46,508 nt of DNA from an uncultured Rubritalea sp. (GTDB taxonomy: Bacteria > Verrucomicrobiota > Verrucomicrobiia > Verrucomicrobiales > Akkermansiaceae). Where the stretch lies: NCBI GenBank assembly GCA_937132085.1, contig CAKZNV010000188.1, forward strand, positions 1 to 46,508, written 5' to 3'. A model generated the notes under the pieces. The model was not told the DNA's origin. It did not search any database and worked only from the letters and a program-made list of their open reading frames with translations. Each line of letters starts with the position of its first letter. The first letter of the stretch is position 1. This document shows positions 8,542 to 17,419 of the stretch, in pieces. Made by a program: the position numbers and the translations under genes.

Positions 8542-9321
8542 ATGAAGAAATTTTTCAGACGCCTCTCGCTCATCATAACCTTACAAACGCTAATAATCTC
8601 TGCTTTAGCAGCTGTTTCTACCTATTTTTGCGTTAAGTATAATTGGAAAGCCAATTTCTCGTTAACTCTAGTAGCCACATCTATCGTTTTCCCAATTGTT
8701 TTCTCGATTGGAGGCGCCTATAAAAGAAGAGAAGTTGCCCTCAGAGAATATGCTGCAATCAAAGGCTACCTCAGGGCTATCTACTTCGCATCACGCGACT
8801 GGATGCCAATCGTCAAACCAGAGAATGTTACTAAAATGGAAAAGATCATTGAACGGTTTTTTACGAACATCAGAACTCTCTTTTCTCAGTCTACAGAGCA
8901 TCTAGAAGAAGGAGAAAAAGCAGTTTATAAAGACTTTTCTGATTTCTCCGATTACATCAAACATGATTTAAGAGAAGAAGGTTTATCAGCTGGTGAATGC
9001 TCTAGAACCAATCAGTTTCTTCAGAAAATGCTCATCTCATTTGAGTCTCTGAAGCACATTTATCAATACAGAACCCCAAGAACTCTAAGAGCATTCAGTG
9101 AGCTTTTCATCAAGGTGCTACCAATTGCCTACGGCCCATATTTCGCACAGATCAATGTCAGCGCCCCAGGCTTGTCTTATGTAATACCAGTGCTCCTCAC
9201 CATGGTTATTGTCAGCTTGCACAACATCCAAGACCACCTAGAAAACCCCTTCGATCAAGTGGGCGAAGATGACATCAAATTCAACGTAGAAAAATTCGTA
9301 GAAAACCTCAAGGCTACATAA
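8542..9321 (+). CDS. Small integral membrane protein with bestrophin-like ending
   Basis: I chose the ATG at 8542. The frame extends upstream to a TTG at 8476, but that adds a polar, unconvincing N-terminus. The product (259 aa) starts MKKFFRR, then has two hydrophobic helices (about residues 8-30 and 36-56), a long soluble helical region with many charged residues, and one or two more hydrophobic segments near the C-terminus (VLPIAYGPYFAQI and YVIPVLLTMVIVSL). These lead into DHLENPFDQVGEDDIK. An ENPF motif after the last helix recalls bestrophin-like channel proteins, but I cannot confirm that family. It is flanked by two nearly identical terminators and so forms a single-gene transcription unit. 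Confidence 0.6.
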   Translation: MKKFFRRLSLIITLQTLIISALAAVSTYFCVKYNWKANFSLTLVATSIVFPIVFSIGGAYKRREVALREYAAIKGYLRAIYFASRDWMPIVKPENVTKMEKIIERFFTNIRTLFSQSTEHLEEGEKAVYKDFSDFSDYIKHDLREEGLSAGECSRTNQFLQKMLISFESLKHIYQYRTPRTLRAFSELFIKVLPIAYGPYFAQINVSAPGLSYVIPVLLTMVIVSLHNIQDHLENPFDQVGEDDIKFNVEKFVENLKAT

Positions 9322-9340
9322 ACAACCTGTAAGTTCACAG

Positions 9341-9372
9341 ACTCTCTTCGCTATAAACGGAGAGAGTTTTTT
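9341..9372 (+). terminator. Rho-independent terminator after the small membrane protein gene
   Basis: A 10-bp stem (ACTCTCTTCG / CGGAGAGAGT, loop CTATAAA) is followed by six T. It lies 20 bp after the stop codon. The stem and loop nearly repeat the terminator at 8361-8392. Confidence 0.85.
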
Positions 9373-9527
9373 ACGTCTAGGAACAAACATAAACATCTAA
9401 GTATAAAAATGGATCAAGCAGTATAGAGCATGTTATGTTTTTTTCACAATTCAACTTAACTGGTTTACATTTAACACCAATACGCTACACATAAGTTTAC
9501 AACTTTAAATCACCCACCACCTATTAC

Positions 9528-10610
9528 ATGCAATTACCTGAGCGCCAATCTCTAGTATCCCAAACCGTTTCAATCATCCAACAAATGATTGTAGAAGGTA
9601 GTTTAGTCAGCCCCCTTATGGGAGAAAGACGATTAGCTACTAAGCTGCAGATAGGCAGGGACACACTGAGGTCAGCTCTCAAAGAATTAGAAAGTAAGCA
9701 ATGGATCTCAAGTGGGCTACACGGGAAACGTAGAACTATTTTAAACCCACCTGAGCTAGAAGTATGCGAGCCGAACCAAAAAACAGTTGCTGTTGTCTCT
9801 CCTAAACCGATAGAACAATTACCCAACCATGTTCTTATCGAACTCGATACACTAAGAGCAAATCTCGCAAACAAAGGCATCTTGTTAGAGGTCGTGATCC
9901 CATCAGTATTTAATACGACAAACCCTTACAAGAGGCTTGATTCAATGCTAAAACAGCATCCAGCAGATGTCTGGATTCTCTATCGTTGCACTCCTCAAAT
10001 TCAAGAATGGTTCCAAGAACGCGAACTACCATGCATCATCCGCGGATACCCGCACCCTGACATCAACTTACCATATCTAGACGAAGATTGGCATGCTGCT
10101 GCATTTCATGCGACCAATCAACTGATTCAAAATGGGCACACGGATATAGCATTACTAGTCCCCGACAAAGAACTCCAAGGTTTAATAGCTACAGAATCAG
10201 GAATCCGTGATGCTGCCGAAAAATCTAGAAGCGACGTTTCCGTGCACGTCCTCAAAGAGAACGGCGACAAAGAAAGTGTTCTCCAAGCGCTTAGTAAAGG
10301 TTTAGAACAACACACGCAAATATCTGCGTTAGTCATCACTCGGCCTAGACAACTTCTCAATACGATGACGTGGCTAGCACAACATCGTTTAAGCATCCCA
10401 GAGCACCTTTCTATCATCGCTCTTTGCTACGAACCATGGTTCGAAGAATTAATCCCAACTATCAATTTTTATCAAGCTTCACAAACCCATCTAGTAAAAA
10501 ATCTGACTAAAAGACTCAGCACCCTCTTACAAGGCAATAGTCTGGAATCTCATGTATCCCTCGTAATACCAGAATTGCTAAAGGGCCAATCTATCAAAAA
10601 GATAAACTGA
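9528..10610 (+). CDS. GntR-type transcriptional regulator with LacI-like sensor domain
   Basis: DNA-binding repressor or activator responding to a small ligand, probably a sugar. The N-terminal winged helix-turn-helix (about residues 5-68) has the GntR pattern: a helix with QTVSIIQQMIVEGSL, the spacer PLMGERRLATKLQIGRDTLR and the wing ESKQWISSGLHGKR. The rest (about 85-355) reads as a periplasmic-binding-protein-like effector domain of the LacI/GalR sort (RGYPHPDINLPYLDEDWHAAA, then HATNQLIQNGHTDIALL, and SIPEHLSIIALCYE near the end). This GntR plus LacI-sensor combination is common in Verrucomicrobiota. Its targets are not obvious: flanking genes are separated by a terminator on the left and converge on the right. 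The 206-bp region upstream is AT-rich and probably holds its promoter. No Shine-Dalgarno is visible. Confidence 0.85.
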   Translation: MQLPERQSLVSQTVSIIQQMIVEGSLVSPLMGERRLATKLQIGRDTLRSALKELESKQWISSGLHGKRRTILNPPELEVCEPNQKTVAVVSPKPIEQLPNHVLIELDTLRANLANKGILLEVVIPSVFNTTNPYKRLDSMLKQHPADVWILYRCTPQIQEWFQERELPCIIRGYPHPDINLPYLDEDWHAAAFHATNQLIQNGHTDIALLVPDKELQGLIATESGIRDAAEKSRSDVSVHVLKENGDKESVLQALSKGLEQHTQISALVITRPRQLLNTMTWLAQHRLSIPEHLSIIALCYEPWFEELIPTINFYQASQTHLVKNLTKRLSTLLQGNSLESHVSLVIPELLKGQSIKKIN

Positions 10611-10652
10611 CCCTTTGTCATTACACAATATGAAGTGTTTTGTTAGAGTTTA

Positions 10653-10940
10653 CTAAGCATCCTTTTTCTTAGGCTTCTTAGACCCCTTCTTACCTTTTCT
10701 TTTTGAATTGAATTCTTTTTTAGATAGGAAGCCGTCCTTGTCCTTATCTTTTTTATCAAATCTCTTCTTCGCACGATCTTCACTCTTAACTCCTACAAGG
10801 AATTCTGTTTTACTGACTTTCCCATCTTTATCAGTATCAACATCTTCAAAGACTCTTTTTTTCCCTTTAGCAGACGCCGCAGATGTGAGCAGCAGACTAC
10901 CAAAGCCAATAACGAATAGTTTGTTTAGTTTCATATACAC
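10653..10940 (-). CDS. Secreted EF-hand calcium-binding protein
   Basis: A 95-residue protein with a signal peptide (about residues 1-24, ending SAASA) and two canonical 12-residue EF-hand loops: D35-x-D37-x-D39-G40 ending in E46, and D65-x-D67-x-D69-G70 ending in E76. All calcium-ligand positions are filled. The C-terminus is strongly basic (RKGKKGSKKPKKKDA), which might bind nucleic acid or acidic polysaccharide. A second ATG at 10934 (residue 3, MKLNKLF) may be the real start. The role is probably calcium binding or structural in the periplasm or envelope. The gene converges with the regulator on its left and lies downstream of the macroglobulin gene region's promoter-distal side. Confidence 0.85.
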   Translation of the reverse strand: MYMKLNKLFVIGFGSLLLTSAASAKGKKRVFEDVDTDKDGKVSKTEFLVGVKSEDRAKKRFDKKDKDKDGFLSKKEFNSKRKGKKGSKKPKKKDA

Positions 10941-10995
10941 ATAGAACCACCCAAGATTCTAAAAGTTGCACAGATAAATATAAACTTTACATAAA

Positions 10996-13900
10996 TCACT
11001 CCTTTTCTTCTCCGATTTCCAATCTCATCTCATCAGAATTAGCTCTGAGTTCTGGAGCATACATCGCATCAGCCATTGCTGGCAGGGCGCTGAAGACACC
11101 AGGTATCTCAGCCCTCAGTCTGTAGGTTAGACTGTGCTTACCACGCGGTAGCTGACGAACGAAGAAACAGACTTTCTCATCTTTTATCTCCATATAGGCG
11201 CTCATGCTGCCAGTATTAGTGTAGCCACTTCTTACTTTCTCAGCTTCCATTCCGGCGGCCTTGTAATCTGAAAACATGAGGTATTCGTAGTCGTTCTTAC
11301 TCTCCATGATGAGCTCCACCTCGATGGTGTCACCACTCATTACTTTGTCGCCAATTTTGAGCGGTATTCTATCGAAGAGATCTACTTTCTGTTCAACCAC
11401 TTGTCCGTGTTGACCAGCGACTTTGCTTTTCGCCTTCTTAGGGACGAGCTTATAGAAACGTCGTTCAACCTTCACTTCTAGCCCAGCCTTCTTAATATTA
11501 TCTTCTTTAGTAAAGACAGTTAGATACGCATTAGTATAGAGCGCACCCTTACCTTTTCTTCGGATCTCTATCGTGTGTTTACCTGTAGTGAGCACATCAC
11601 CAGCTAGCGTCATTTTATTATCGAAACTAAATAGGTTTTCTTTCGTGATATTCACTTTTTTATAACTCTTACCATCTAACAGAACTTCTACTTGCGCTTC
11701 AGGGTCACTCTCGCCACTAGCTTTCATGTAGTCCGCAATCGCTTCGATACAGTAAGCAGTATCTCGGGTAGAATTCCAGTATGTAGCATGTTTACGATTA
11801 TTGATGAGATACTTCACCAGTCCCCTAGCCTGCTTACTCTCTGGCTTAGTCGCCGCCAGAAGCTTTAGATACCAAGCGTGAGCCTCCATCTCACTACCAT
11901 ACCAACGCCACCAATATCCACTGTTAGCCATCTCTAGGTAAGCGGTCTGATTTTCATCATCATACTTGAGAAATTGCTCGATATTTCTAATCACTGCATC
12001 TCTACGTTCAGCGTCGTTGACTAGATGTAGACTCATTCCTAGTAACGACTTCGCATAGTTACCATACGTGTTTTTATCGCGGAACTGGAAACCTAACATC
12101 TCTTTGTTAGAGACTCCATTCTCAGCAAGAACCAATCTAACAAAAGCATCTAACTGATCAGCATGTTTCTTAGTATTACGCTTACGTTCTCCCCACATTC
12201 TGATGCGTTCAGTCTCACGTTCTTCATATTTCTTCAGCCACTGAACACCACGTTGGAGTCTGTCTTCTGGAATCTTAGCTCCATTCATCTTTGCTATCTT
12301 CAGACCATGCACTACCACTGCCGTAGTATGCGGATATGATCTTTCACCACGGCCAGAGAACCAACCCCAACCACCATCACTGAGCTGCATTTCGATGAGT
12401 CTATTCACTCCCACTCTCACCATTTTATCCACCTCTTGTTGGCTAAACACCGGATTATTCTGCCATTGCTTCCACTGCTTGGCACGTTCCGTGTCATCGC
12501 CTAGTTCCTGAGGATTGAGGTTAGCTCGTTTGTTTCTCACTTCCTCTAAATCGATGCCCATATCTTTAAGCAGCTTCTGGGTTATGACTGTTGGAACAAA
12601 TCTGTTTAGCGTCTGTTCAGTGCAGCCATACGGATAGTTGGCTAGGTAGGGTAAAGCATCTACCATCGCACCTGCTATCGTAGGTGAGTATCTCACTTCT
12701 AGTCTAGACTCCGCAGGCTTACGCTCAGCTGGCACCTCTATCTCTATCTTGGTCGAGCCCACACCTGGCGCTATTTCTTTACTCCATGCCATTTGCTTTA
12801 ATATGCCATGCACATAGACAGGGAAGGTCATCTCCATAGCATCTGAGTCACCATCAGTGATTACTTTCATACGAATAATCGCTTCTCCTTCGCCCTTTAC
12901 TTTGACTCTCCAGTTGACCCGCTCTTCACCATTCTTAGCGGCTAGATTCACCTTCTGCTCTAGCTCACCAGAAATGACATCCAGTGTTCCACCTTCTAGC
13001 TCTAACAGAACTCTAGCTTGCTTAGCAGCATCGTGATAATTATGAACTACCGCACTTAGAACAACTTCATCTTTTTCTACAAAAAACCTTGGAGCTTGCA
13101 GCCTGATAATGAGATCCTTGCTCGTGATCACCTCGGCTGACCCTTGACCCACACGTGTTCCGTGTGACATCGCCCAAGTCTGGATTTTCCAAGTCGTGAG
13201 ATTATCTGGATAGTCTACCGCCACTTCAGCGACTCCATTTTCATCCAACTTCACAGAGCCAGCCCACTTGATGAGATCCGCAAAGTCTTTTCTAACAGCA
13301 ACATCATTACCACCTGCATGCCCCGCACCTCCAGCTTCTTCTCCTGCCGCCATCATATATTCACTTTTCTCCAACATCATGGCATTTGCCATTGGAGCAG
13401 CTGATTTTTTCGCTCTAGCCATCGACTTCCGTGGCATACCGCCACCTCCACCATCTACAGACAGACTATTCAATTTACCTTCGACACTTAACGACTGACC
13501 AAAAGCACCTAAAAACTGCATACTAGCTTCCTTCTTCAGCACCACATTACCACCTGCTATCTGGAGCGATCCGTTCCAAGCATCTTGGCTAAACCTACGT
13601 CTCCACTTCCAGAAAAATGCTCTAATTTCACCCACATTGCTTCCACCAGAAATATACTCTAGAGACTTATCATAAATGGTCAGAACACAATCACCTTTCA
13701 CAGGTTCACCATTTTCTCCAGTCACTCGGATTTTCACTTTACCCTTCTCACCTGGCTTGAACTTCTCTGCACTTGGTAAGACTTCCACATTCAACACACG
13801 CTTAGCTGGTGGGACAATTACTTCACGCACCTGAGTATGAATTCTCGCTCCACTAATCGTCATTGCCTCAACAAAGAAATTCGGCATATCCGCCAAAGTC

Positions 13901-16900
13901 ACTGGGATTTCTATCACTTGACTATGACCTTCTAATCTCAACAATCTACGATCCTCCGACCCTCTAACAGATAGTAACACCACTCCGTTCTTCTGTCTGG
14001 TATTCACTAGTAGCTTCACTGTGTCACCTGGCGCATACTCACGCTTATCAGTGATCAGCTCTAGATCGTTATACATGACCTCACCTTCTTCTCCGTTCGC
14101 TCCTCTCACAGAGAACAGAATAGCTCCTTCTATTTCTCTACCTTTTTCGTCTTTCACCGTAGAAACGAATCTATACTGACCAGCCTTATCTACTTTGAAA
14201 TCAATAGCCTCAAATTTAAATCCACTCTCAGCAGGAGTCTGCTTTAGCTCCCATTGCATCACCTCAACTTCTAAAATTTCACCTTCATCATCCGCAGTGA
14301 CTTTCATTAGCTTTGCTACACCATTTCCACTCACAGATCTTCCATCGAGAGTAGTTGCTGCTATATTAGCCTGAATCCTTTCACCAGCCACAGCATAGCC
14401 TCGGTTCAGCCATGTAGTTACTTTAAATGCCTGCCTAGCAGCGAGCACTGATCCACTTCCAAAAATAGTTCTTCGAGAAGCGTCTACTACCTCCACCTTT
14501 ATCTCATAGCGATGGTCCTTATCTCCATGTGCTAGCTTCGCCAATGCAGAATCCACAGTCACTTTCACTGTTCCATCCACACCGATTTCCATCACCTCAT
14601 CGAGCACTACTTCTGGTTGCTCATAGCCACCACGATACCAGAAAGGAACTGGACATTTACATCCCCAGTATGACCAACCTGGATACCATCTTCTCTCCAC
14701 ATCAAGCCAGCCGTAGCCACCACCATAGAGCCAATCCCAGCGCCCCACTGGAAACCACCTTGTATTGTGATTATGCCTAAGAACTTTTACTTTCACCTTA
14801 GCATTCGTGACTGGAGCACCATGATAATACGTCGCTTTCACAGTCGCCTCGAACTTGTCGCCCAACTTCACTGGCTCACTCGGAGCATCCACCTTCACTT
14901 CATACTCAGGCTTCTTGTATTGCTCCACTCTAAAGCTCTGACTACCTACATGATCATTTCTGTTGTTCTTACTTAAGAAGATCGATACTCTATAGTTACC
15001 AAGCTTCGCACCCTCATCTATCTTATAACTATAAGGCACTCCGCCAAACTCATCAGCCACTAGATCTTTGTGATTGGCCACCTTCTCACCCATTGGGCTA
15101 TAAATCTCTATGTTAAATAATTTACCAGCAAAGCTAGAAACATCATCTAAATCATATCTTACATCTCTCACCCAGAACTTTCCCTTCACCTCAGATTCAG
15201 GCTTATAGACTGGCTGACTAGTGATACCGAATGCTCTTCTGTTTCGCAAAATCTGATTATCATCACGACGCCATGACCAGATTCTCCCATTACCAAGCCA
15301 AGCTCGCATCTCACCTTTCCGAGCTTCTACCGTCCATTGGACTGATCGGTCTCCTTCTGCCCCATTTTTTATAAAGACCTGACCATTTTCATCAGTCTTA
15401 GCTGTAAAAATCTTCGTAACCGTATTGAACTTTCTAAACAGATTCTTATCCTTCAATCTCACCATTTTATAGCCCCGAGCTACTAGTTCAGCCTCCGCTA
15501 TTGGCTCTCCAGTCTCAGCATCTGCCACAAAGTAGAGCGTTCCACCTACAACCTCTTTAGCCGCTATCATCATCTCGTCGACCCAAACTAGAGTGTAGAA
15601 TTTCTTCTCCCCCATCTCCGCTTTCACTAAATAAGCTCCTGCTTTTTTCACTTTAGGCAGCATAAGCTCAGCCCTAGTATCCCAATGCCCCTTTCTAGCT
15701 TTTAAATCATAGTTTTTATCCGCTACCAGATCACCCACATACTTAGACTTATTCGCATTCACTACGTCATTTAGTAAATTATGGAAGTTTACTTTATCCC
15801 ACTTTACTGACAGAGGATTCCCCTCCAGGTATTTCCAGACATCGTCCTGCAGAGCTTGTATATCGATCTTGTGCAGTGACAGTTTCACCGAATCAGCATT
15901 TCTATAAATCACCCCTAGCTTGATATCATCAGCTAAAGTAAAGGCACCAGCCTGCGCCTCAAACATACCCCAGTCCTCGACAATCTGATCCAGCCTTTTT
16001 TGTCTACTTCCATGCTTGTTATCACCTTTAGACTTGATCATTCCCGCTAGTAACTCCGCTGCTTTCACATACTGTCTACGGTCTAGATAAATAGACACCA
16101 GACTATCCCCACTACTAGCATTACCAGACTCATAGAGTTGCTTATAGATCTCGATGAAATTCTGATTTGCAGGCAACTCGAAACGCTTCACACCATTCGC
16201 TAGTCTGGCAACAGTTTCATTATCTTTCAGAGTATGCACCTGCATAATTCCAGAGGCATTCCCATCATCTTCCTGCGCCATCCTATAATACCAACTATAG
16301 CTGCGAAGCGTCCCTACTCCGAATTCATTATGTAAATACGAAGCCAATCGAGACATTACATTCACCTTCCTATCAGACTGGTGTTTGATTATCTCGACCA
16401 ATAACCAACGCCATCTTTCACCATCATTTTTAGCAACTTCATAGCTGGCCGGAACTTCATAAAAAACAGGTTTCCCTTCTTCGCTGACCGGAGCTCCTTT
16501 GGCAGAACTCTGAGCATAATAAGCTCTCTCCACCTCTGGAACAACTTCAGTATTCGTAAGCACCTGAAGCCTCCAACTACTCCCTCCAGTCCTATTTCTC
16601 ATGATCAGATGTGACCAAGCTTCCAAAACATCAGCCTTAAGAGATGCATCGTCTGTCTTCAACGCTACCGTATAGGCCTTCTCTGCATATTGTAAGGCAC
16701 ACACCCTGTCTCTTTCCTGGACATTTGCATATTCACCTTTAGATCCTCGTCGACCCCAAGCATTTGCTCCTCGTATGAAATCATTATCTAACCACACCCC
16801 GTGCTTAGGCACTGAGTTCAGGCTATGCACAGTCTGTAAAAGAACTCTGGCATTGGCAGCATGTTTTTTATCTGTGGTTTTAATCAAGCTCTCAAAGTTT

Positions 16901-17139
16901 TCATACTTATTCAGACGCTGCATACACTGTAGCGCTTTCTGCATATCTTTGTGTGAATTTTCATCACTCACCGATCCATAGTTTTTCACGCTAAGGCCGT
17001 AAGCATCTTTCCAATTTCCCTCTTTGATCAGCTTATCCACATTCGCACGATCCGCTGTGATATCAGCTGACACGACCAGCATCATTAAGAAATAGCAGAG
17101 ACTGCATAGGGTTTTGAGTTTTAAGAAATCTGTTTTCAT
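10996..17139 (-). CDS. Alpha-2-macroglobulin family protein with thioester motif
   Basis: A very large (2047 aa) exported protease-trapping protein. Seen: an N-terminal signal peptide (about residues 1-27, LMMLVVSADITA; no lipobox, unlike E. coli-type bacterial macroglobulins); a TPR-like helical N-terminal region; an MG2-like domain starting near VYKPESEVKGKF (about 640); a Trp/Tyr/Gly-rich insertion (about 790-840); further MG domains; a Gly/Met/Ala/Lys-rich low-complexity stretch (about 1226-1283) at the usual bait-region position; the A2M domain (WKIQTWAMSHG); the thioester motif CTEQ (C1506 to Q1509, in YPYGCTEQTLNR) followed by the helical thioester domain; and a C-terminal receptor-binding-like beta domain. 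The usual partner PBP1C is not adjacent. It is expected to trap proteases in the periplasm or at the surface; its target is unknown. Confidence 0.93.
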   Translation of the reverse strand: MKTDFLKLKTLCSLCYFLMMLVVSADITADRANVDKLIKEGNWKDAYGLSVKNYGSVSDENSHKDMQKALQCMQRLNKYENFESLIKTTDKKHAANARVLLQTVHSLNSVPKHGVWLDNDFIRGANAWGRRGSKGEYANVQERDRVCALQYAEKAYTVALKTDDASLKADVLEAWSHLIMRNRTGGSSWRLQVLTNTEVVPEVERAYYAQSSAKGAPVSEEGKPVFYEVPASYEVAKNDGERWRWLLVEIIKHQSDRKVNVMSRLASYLHNEFGVGTLRSYSWYYRMAQEDDGNASGIMQVHTLKDNETVARLANGVKRFELPANQNFIEIYKQLYESGNASSGDSLVSIYLDRRQYVKAAELLAGMIKSKGDNKHGSRQKRLDQIVEDWGMFEAQAGAFTLADDIKLGVIYRNADSVKLSLHKIDIQALQDDVWKYLEGNPLSVKWDKVNFHNLLNDVVNANKSKYVGDLVADKNYDLKARKGHWDTRAELMLPKVKKAGAYLVKAEMGEKKFYTLVWVDEMMIAAKEVVGGTLYFVADAETGEPIAEAELVARGYKMVRLKDKNLFRKFNTVTKIFTAKTDENGQVFIKNGAEGDRSVQWTVEARKGEMRAWLGNGRIWSWRRDDNQILRNRRAFGITSQPVYKPESEVKGKFWVRDVRYDLDDVSSFAGKLFNIEIYSPMGEKVANHKDLVADEFGGVPYSYKIDEGAKLGNYRVSIFLSKNNRNDHVGSQSFRVEQYKKPEYEVKVDAPSEPVKLGDKFEATVKATYYHGAPVTNAKVKVKVLRHNHNTRWFPVGRWDWLYGGGYGWLDVERRWYPGWSYWGCKCPVPFWYRGGYEQPEVVLDEVMEIGVDGTVKVTVDSALAKLAHGDKDHRYEIKVEVVDASRRTIFGSGSVLAARQAFKVTTWLNRGYAVAGERIQANIAATTLDGRSVSGNGVAKLMKVTADDEGEILEVEVMQWELKQTPAESGFKFEAIDFKVDKAGQYRFVSTVKDEKGREIEGAILFSVRGANGEEGEVMYNDLELITDKREYAPGDTVKLLVNTRQKNGVVLLSVRGSEDRRLLRLEGHSQVIEIPVTLADMPNFFVEAMTISGARIHTQVREVIVPPAKRVLNVEVLPSAEKFKPGEKGKVKIRVTGENGEPVKGDCVLTIYDKSLEYISGGSNVGEIRAFFWKWRRRFSQDAWNGSLQIAGGNVVLKKEASMQFLGAFGQSLSVEGKLNSLSVDGGGGGMPRKSMARAKKSAAPMANAMMLEKSEYMMAAGEEAGGAGHAGGNDVAVRKDFADLIKWAGSVKLDENGVAEVAVDYPDNLTTWKIQTWAMSHGTRVGQGSAEVITSKDLIIRLQAPRFFVEKDEVVLSAVVHNYHDAAKQARVLLELEGGTLDVISGELEQKVNLAAKNGEERVNWRVKVKGEGEAIIRMKVITDGDSDAMEMTFPVYVHGILKQMAWSKEIAPGVGSTKIEIEVPAERKPAESRLEVRYSPTIAGAMVDALPYLANYPYGCTEQTLNRFVPTVITQKLLKDMGIDLEEVRNKRANLNPQELGDDTERAKQWKQWQNNPVFSQQEVDKMVRVGVNRLIEMQLSDGGWGWFSGRGERSYPHTTAVVVHGLKIAKMNGAKIPEDRLQRGVQWLKKYEERETERIRMWGERKRNTKKHADQLDAFVRLVLAENGVSNKEMLGFQFRDKNTYGNYAKSLLGMSLHLVNDAERRDAVIRNIEQFLKYDDENQTAYLEMANSGYWWRWYGSEMEAHAWYLKLLAATKPESKQARGLVKYLINNRKHATYWNSTRDTAYCIEAIADYMKASGESDPEAQVEVLLDGKSYKKVNITKENLFSFDNKMTLAGDVLTTGKHTIEIRRKGKGALYTNAYLTVFTKEDNIKKAGLEVKVERRFYKLVPKKAKSKVAGQHGQVVEQKVDLFDRIPLKIGDKVMSGDTIEVELIMESKNDYEYLMFSDYKAAGMEAEKVRSGYTNTGSMSAYMEIKDEKVCFFVRQLPRGKHSLTYRLRAEIPGVFSALPAMADAMYAPELRANSDEMRLEIGEEKE

Positions 17140-17282
17140 AATTATTGATCGGTTAGTTTTTTCTGCACACGGAATTCAAAGGCTTACTTCTACTTGATCA
17201 AATATCCCCAGATTGTGACATCAAAATCATCTTTTTTTCATTATTCCTAATTAATAAACTAATCTTAACTAGCTGATTCTTT

Positions 17283-17315
17283 AGATCTTTTTATCGGAAA
17301 GAAAGTGAAAGATCT
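17283..17315. promoter_or_regulatory. Inverted repeat upstream of rpoD
   Basis: AGATCTTT-N17-AAAGATCT is a perfect 8-bp dyad in the 280-bp gap between the divergent macroglobulin and rpoD genes. No T-run follows on either side, so it is not a terminator. It could be a regulator site; the evidence is only the symmetry. Confidence 0.25.
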
Positions 17316-17370
17316 TGACGTAAGGCACAGCATGCACAAGATTCCCGTCGCAGCAGAACCCCTGTTGCCC

Positions 17371-17376
17371 TATAAT
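17371..17376 (+). promoter_or_regulatory. Candidate -10 element of rpoD
   Basis: A consensus TATAAT lies 43 bp before the rpoD ATG in otherwise mixed sequence. No good -35 hexamer sits 16-18 bp upstream, so an activator or an extended contact would be needed. The predicted leader of about 37 nt has no Shine-Dalgarno. Confidence 0.45.
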
Positions 17377-17419
17377 GGTCATTCGTGCCCATAAATCTAG
17401 TTAAACACACATCACTATC

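Noticed and set aside
10945-10995. AAAGTT / AACTTT stem after the macroglobulin gene as a terminator
   Set aside because: Six A-T-rich pairs with a 15-nt loop and only a short T-run; too weak to annotate.
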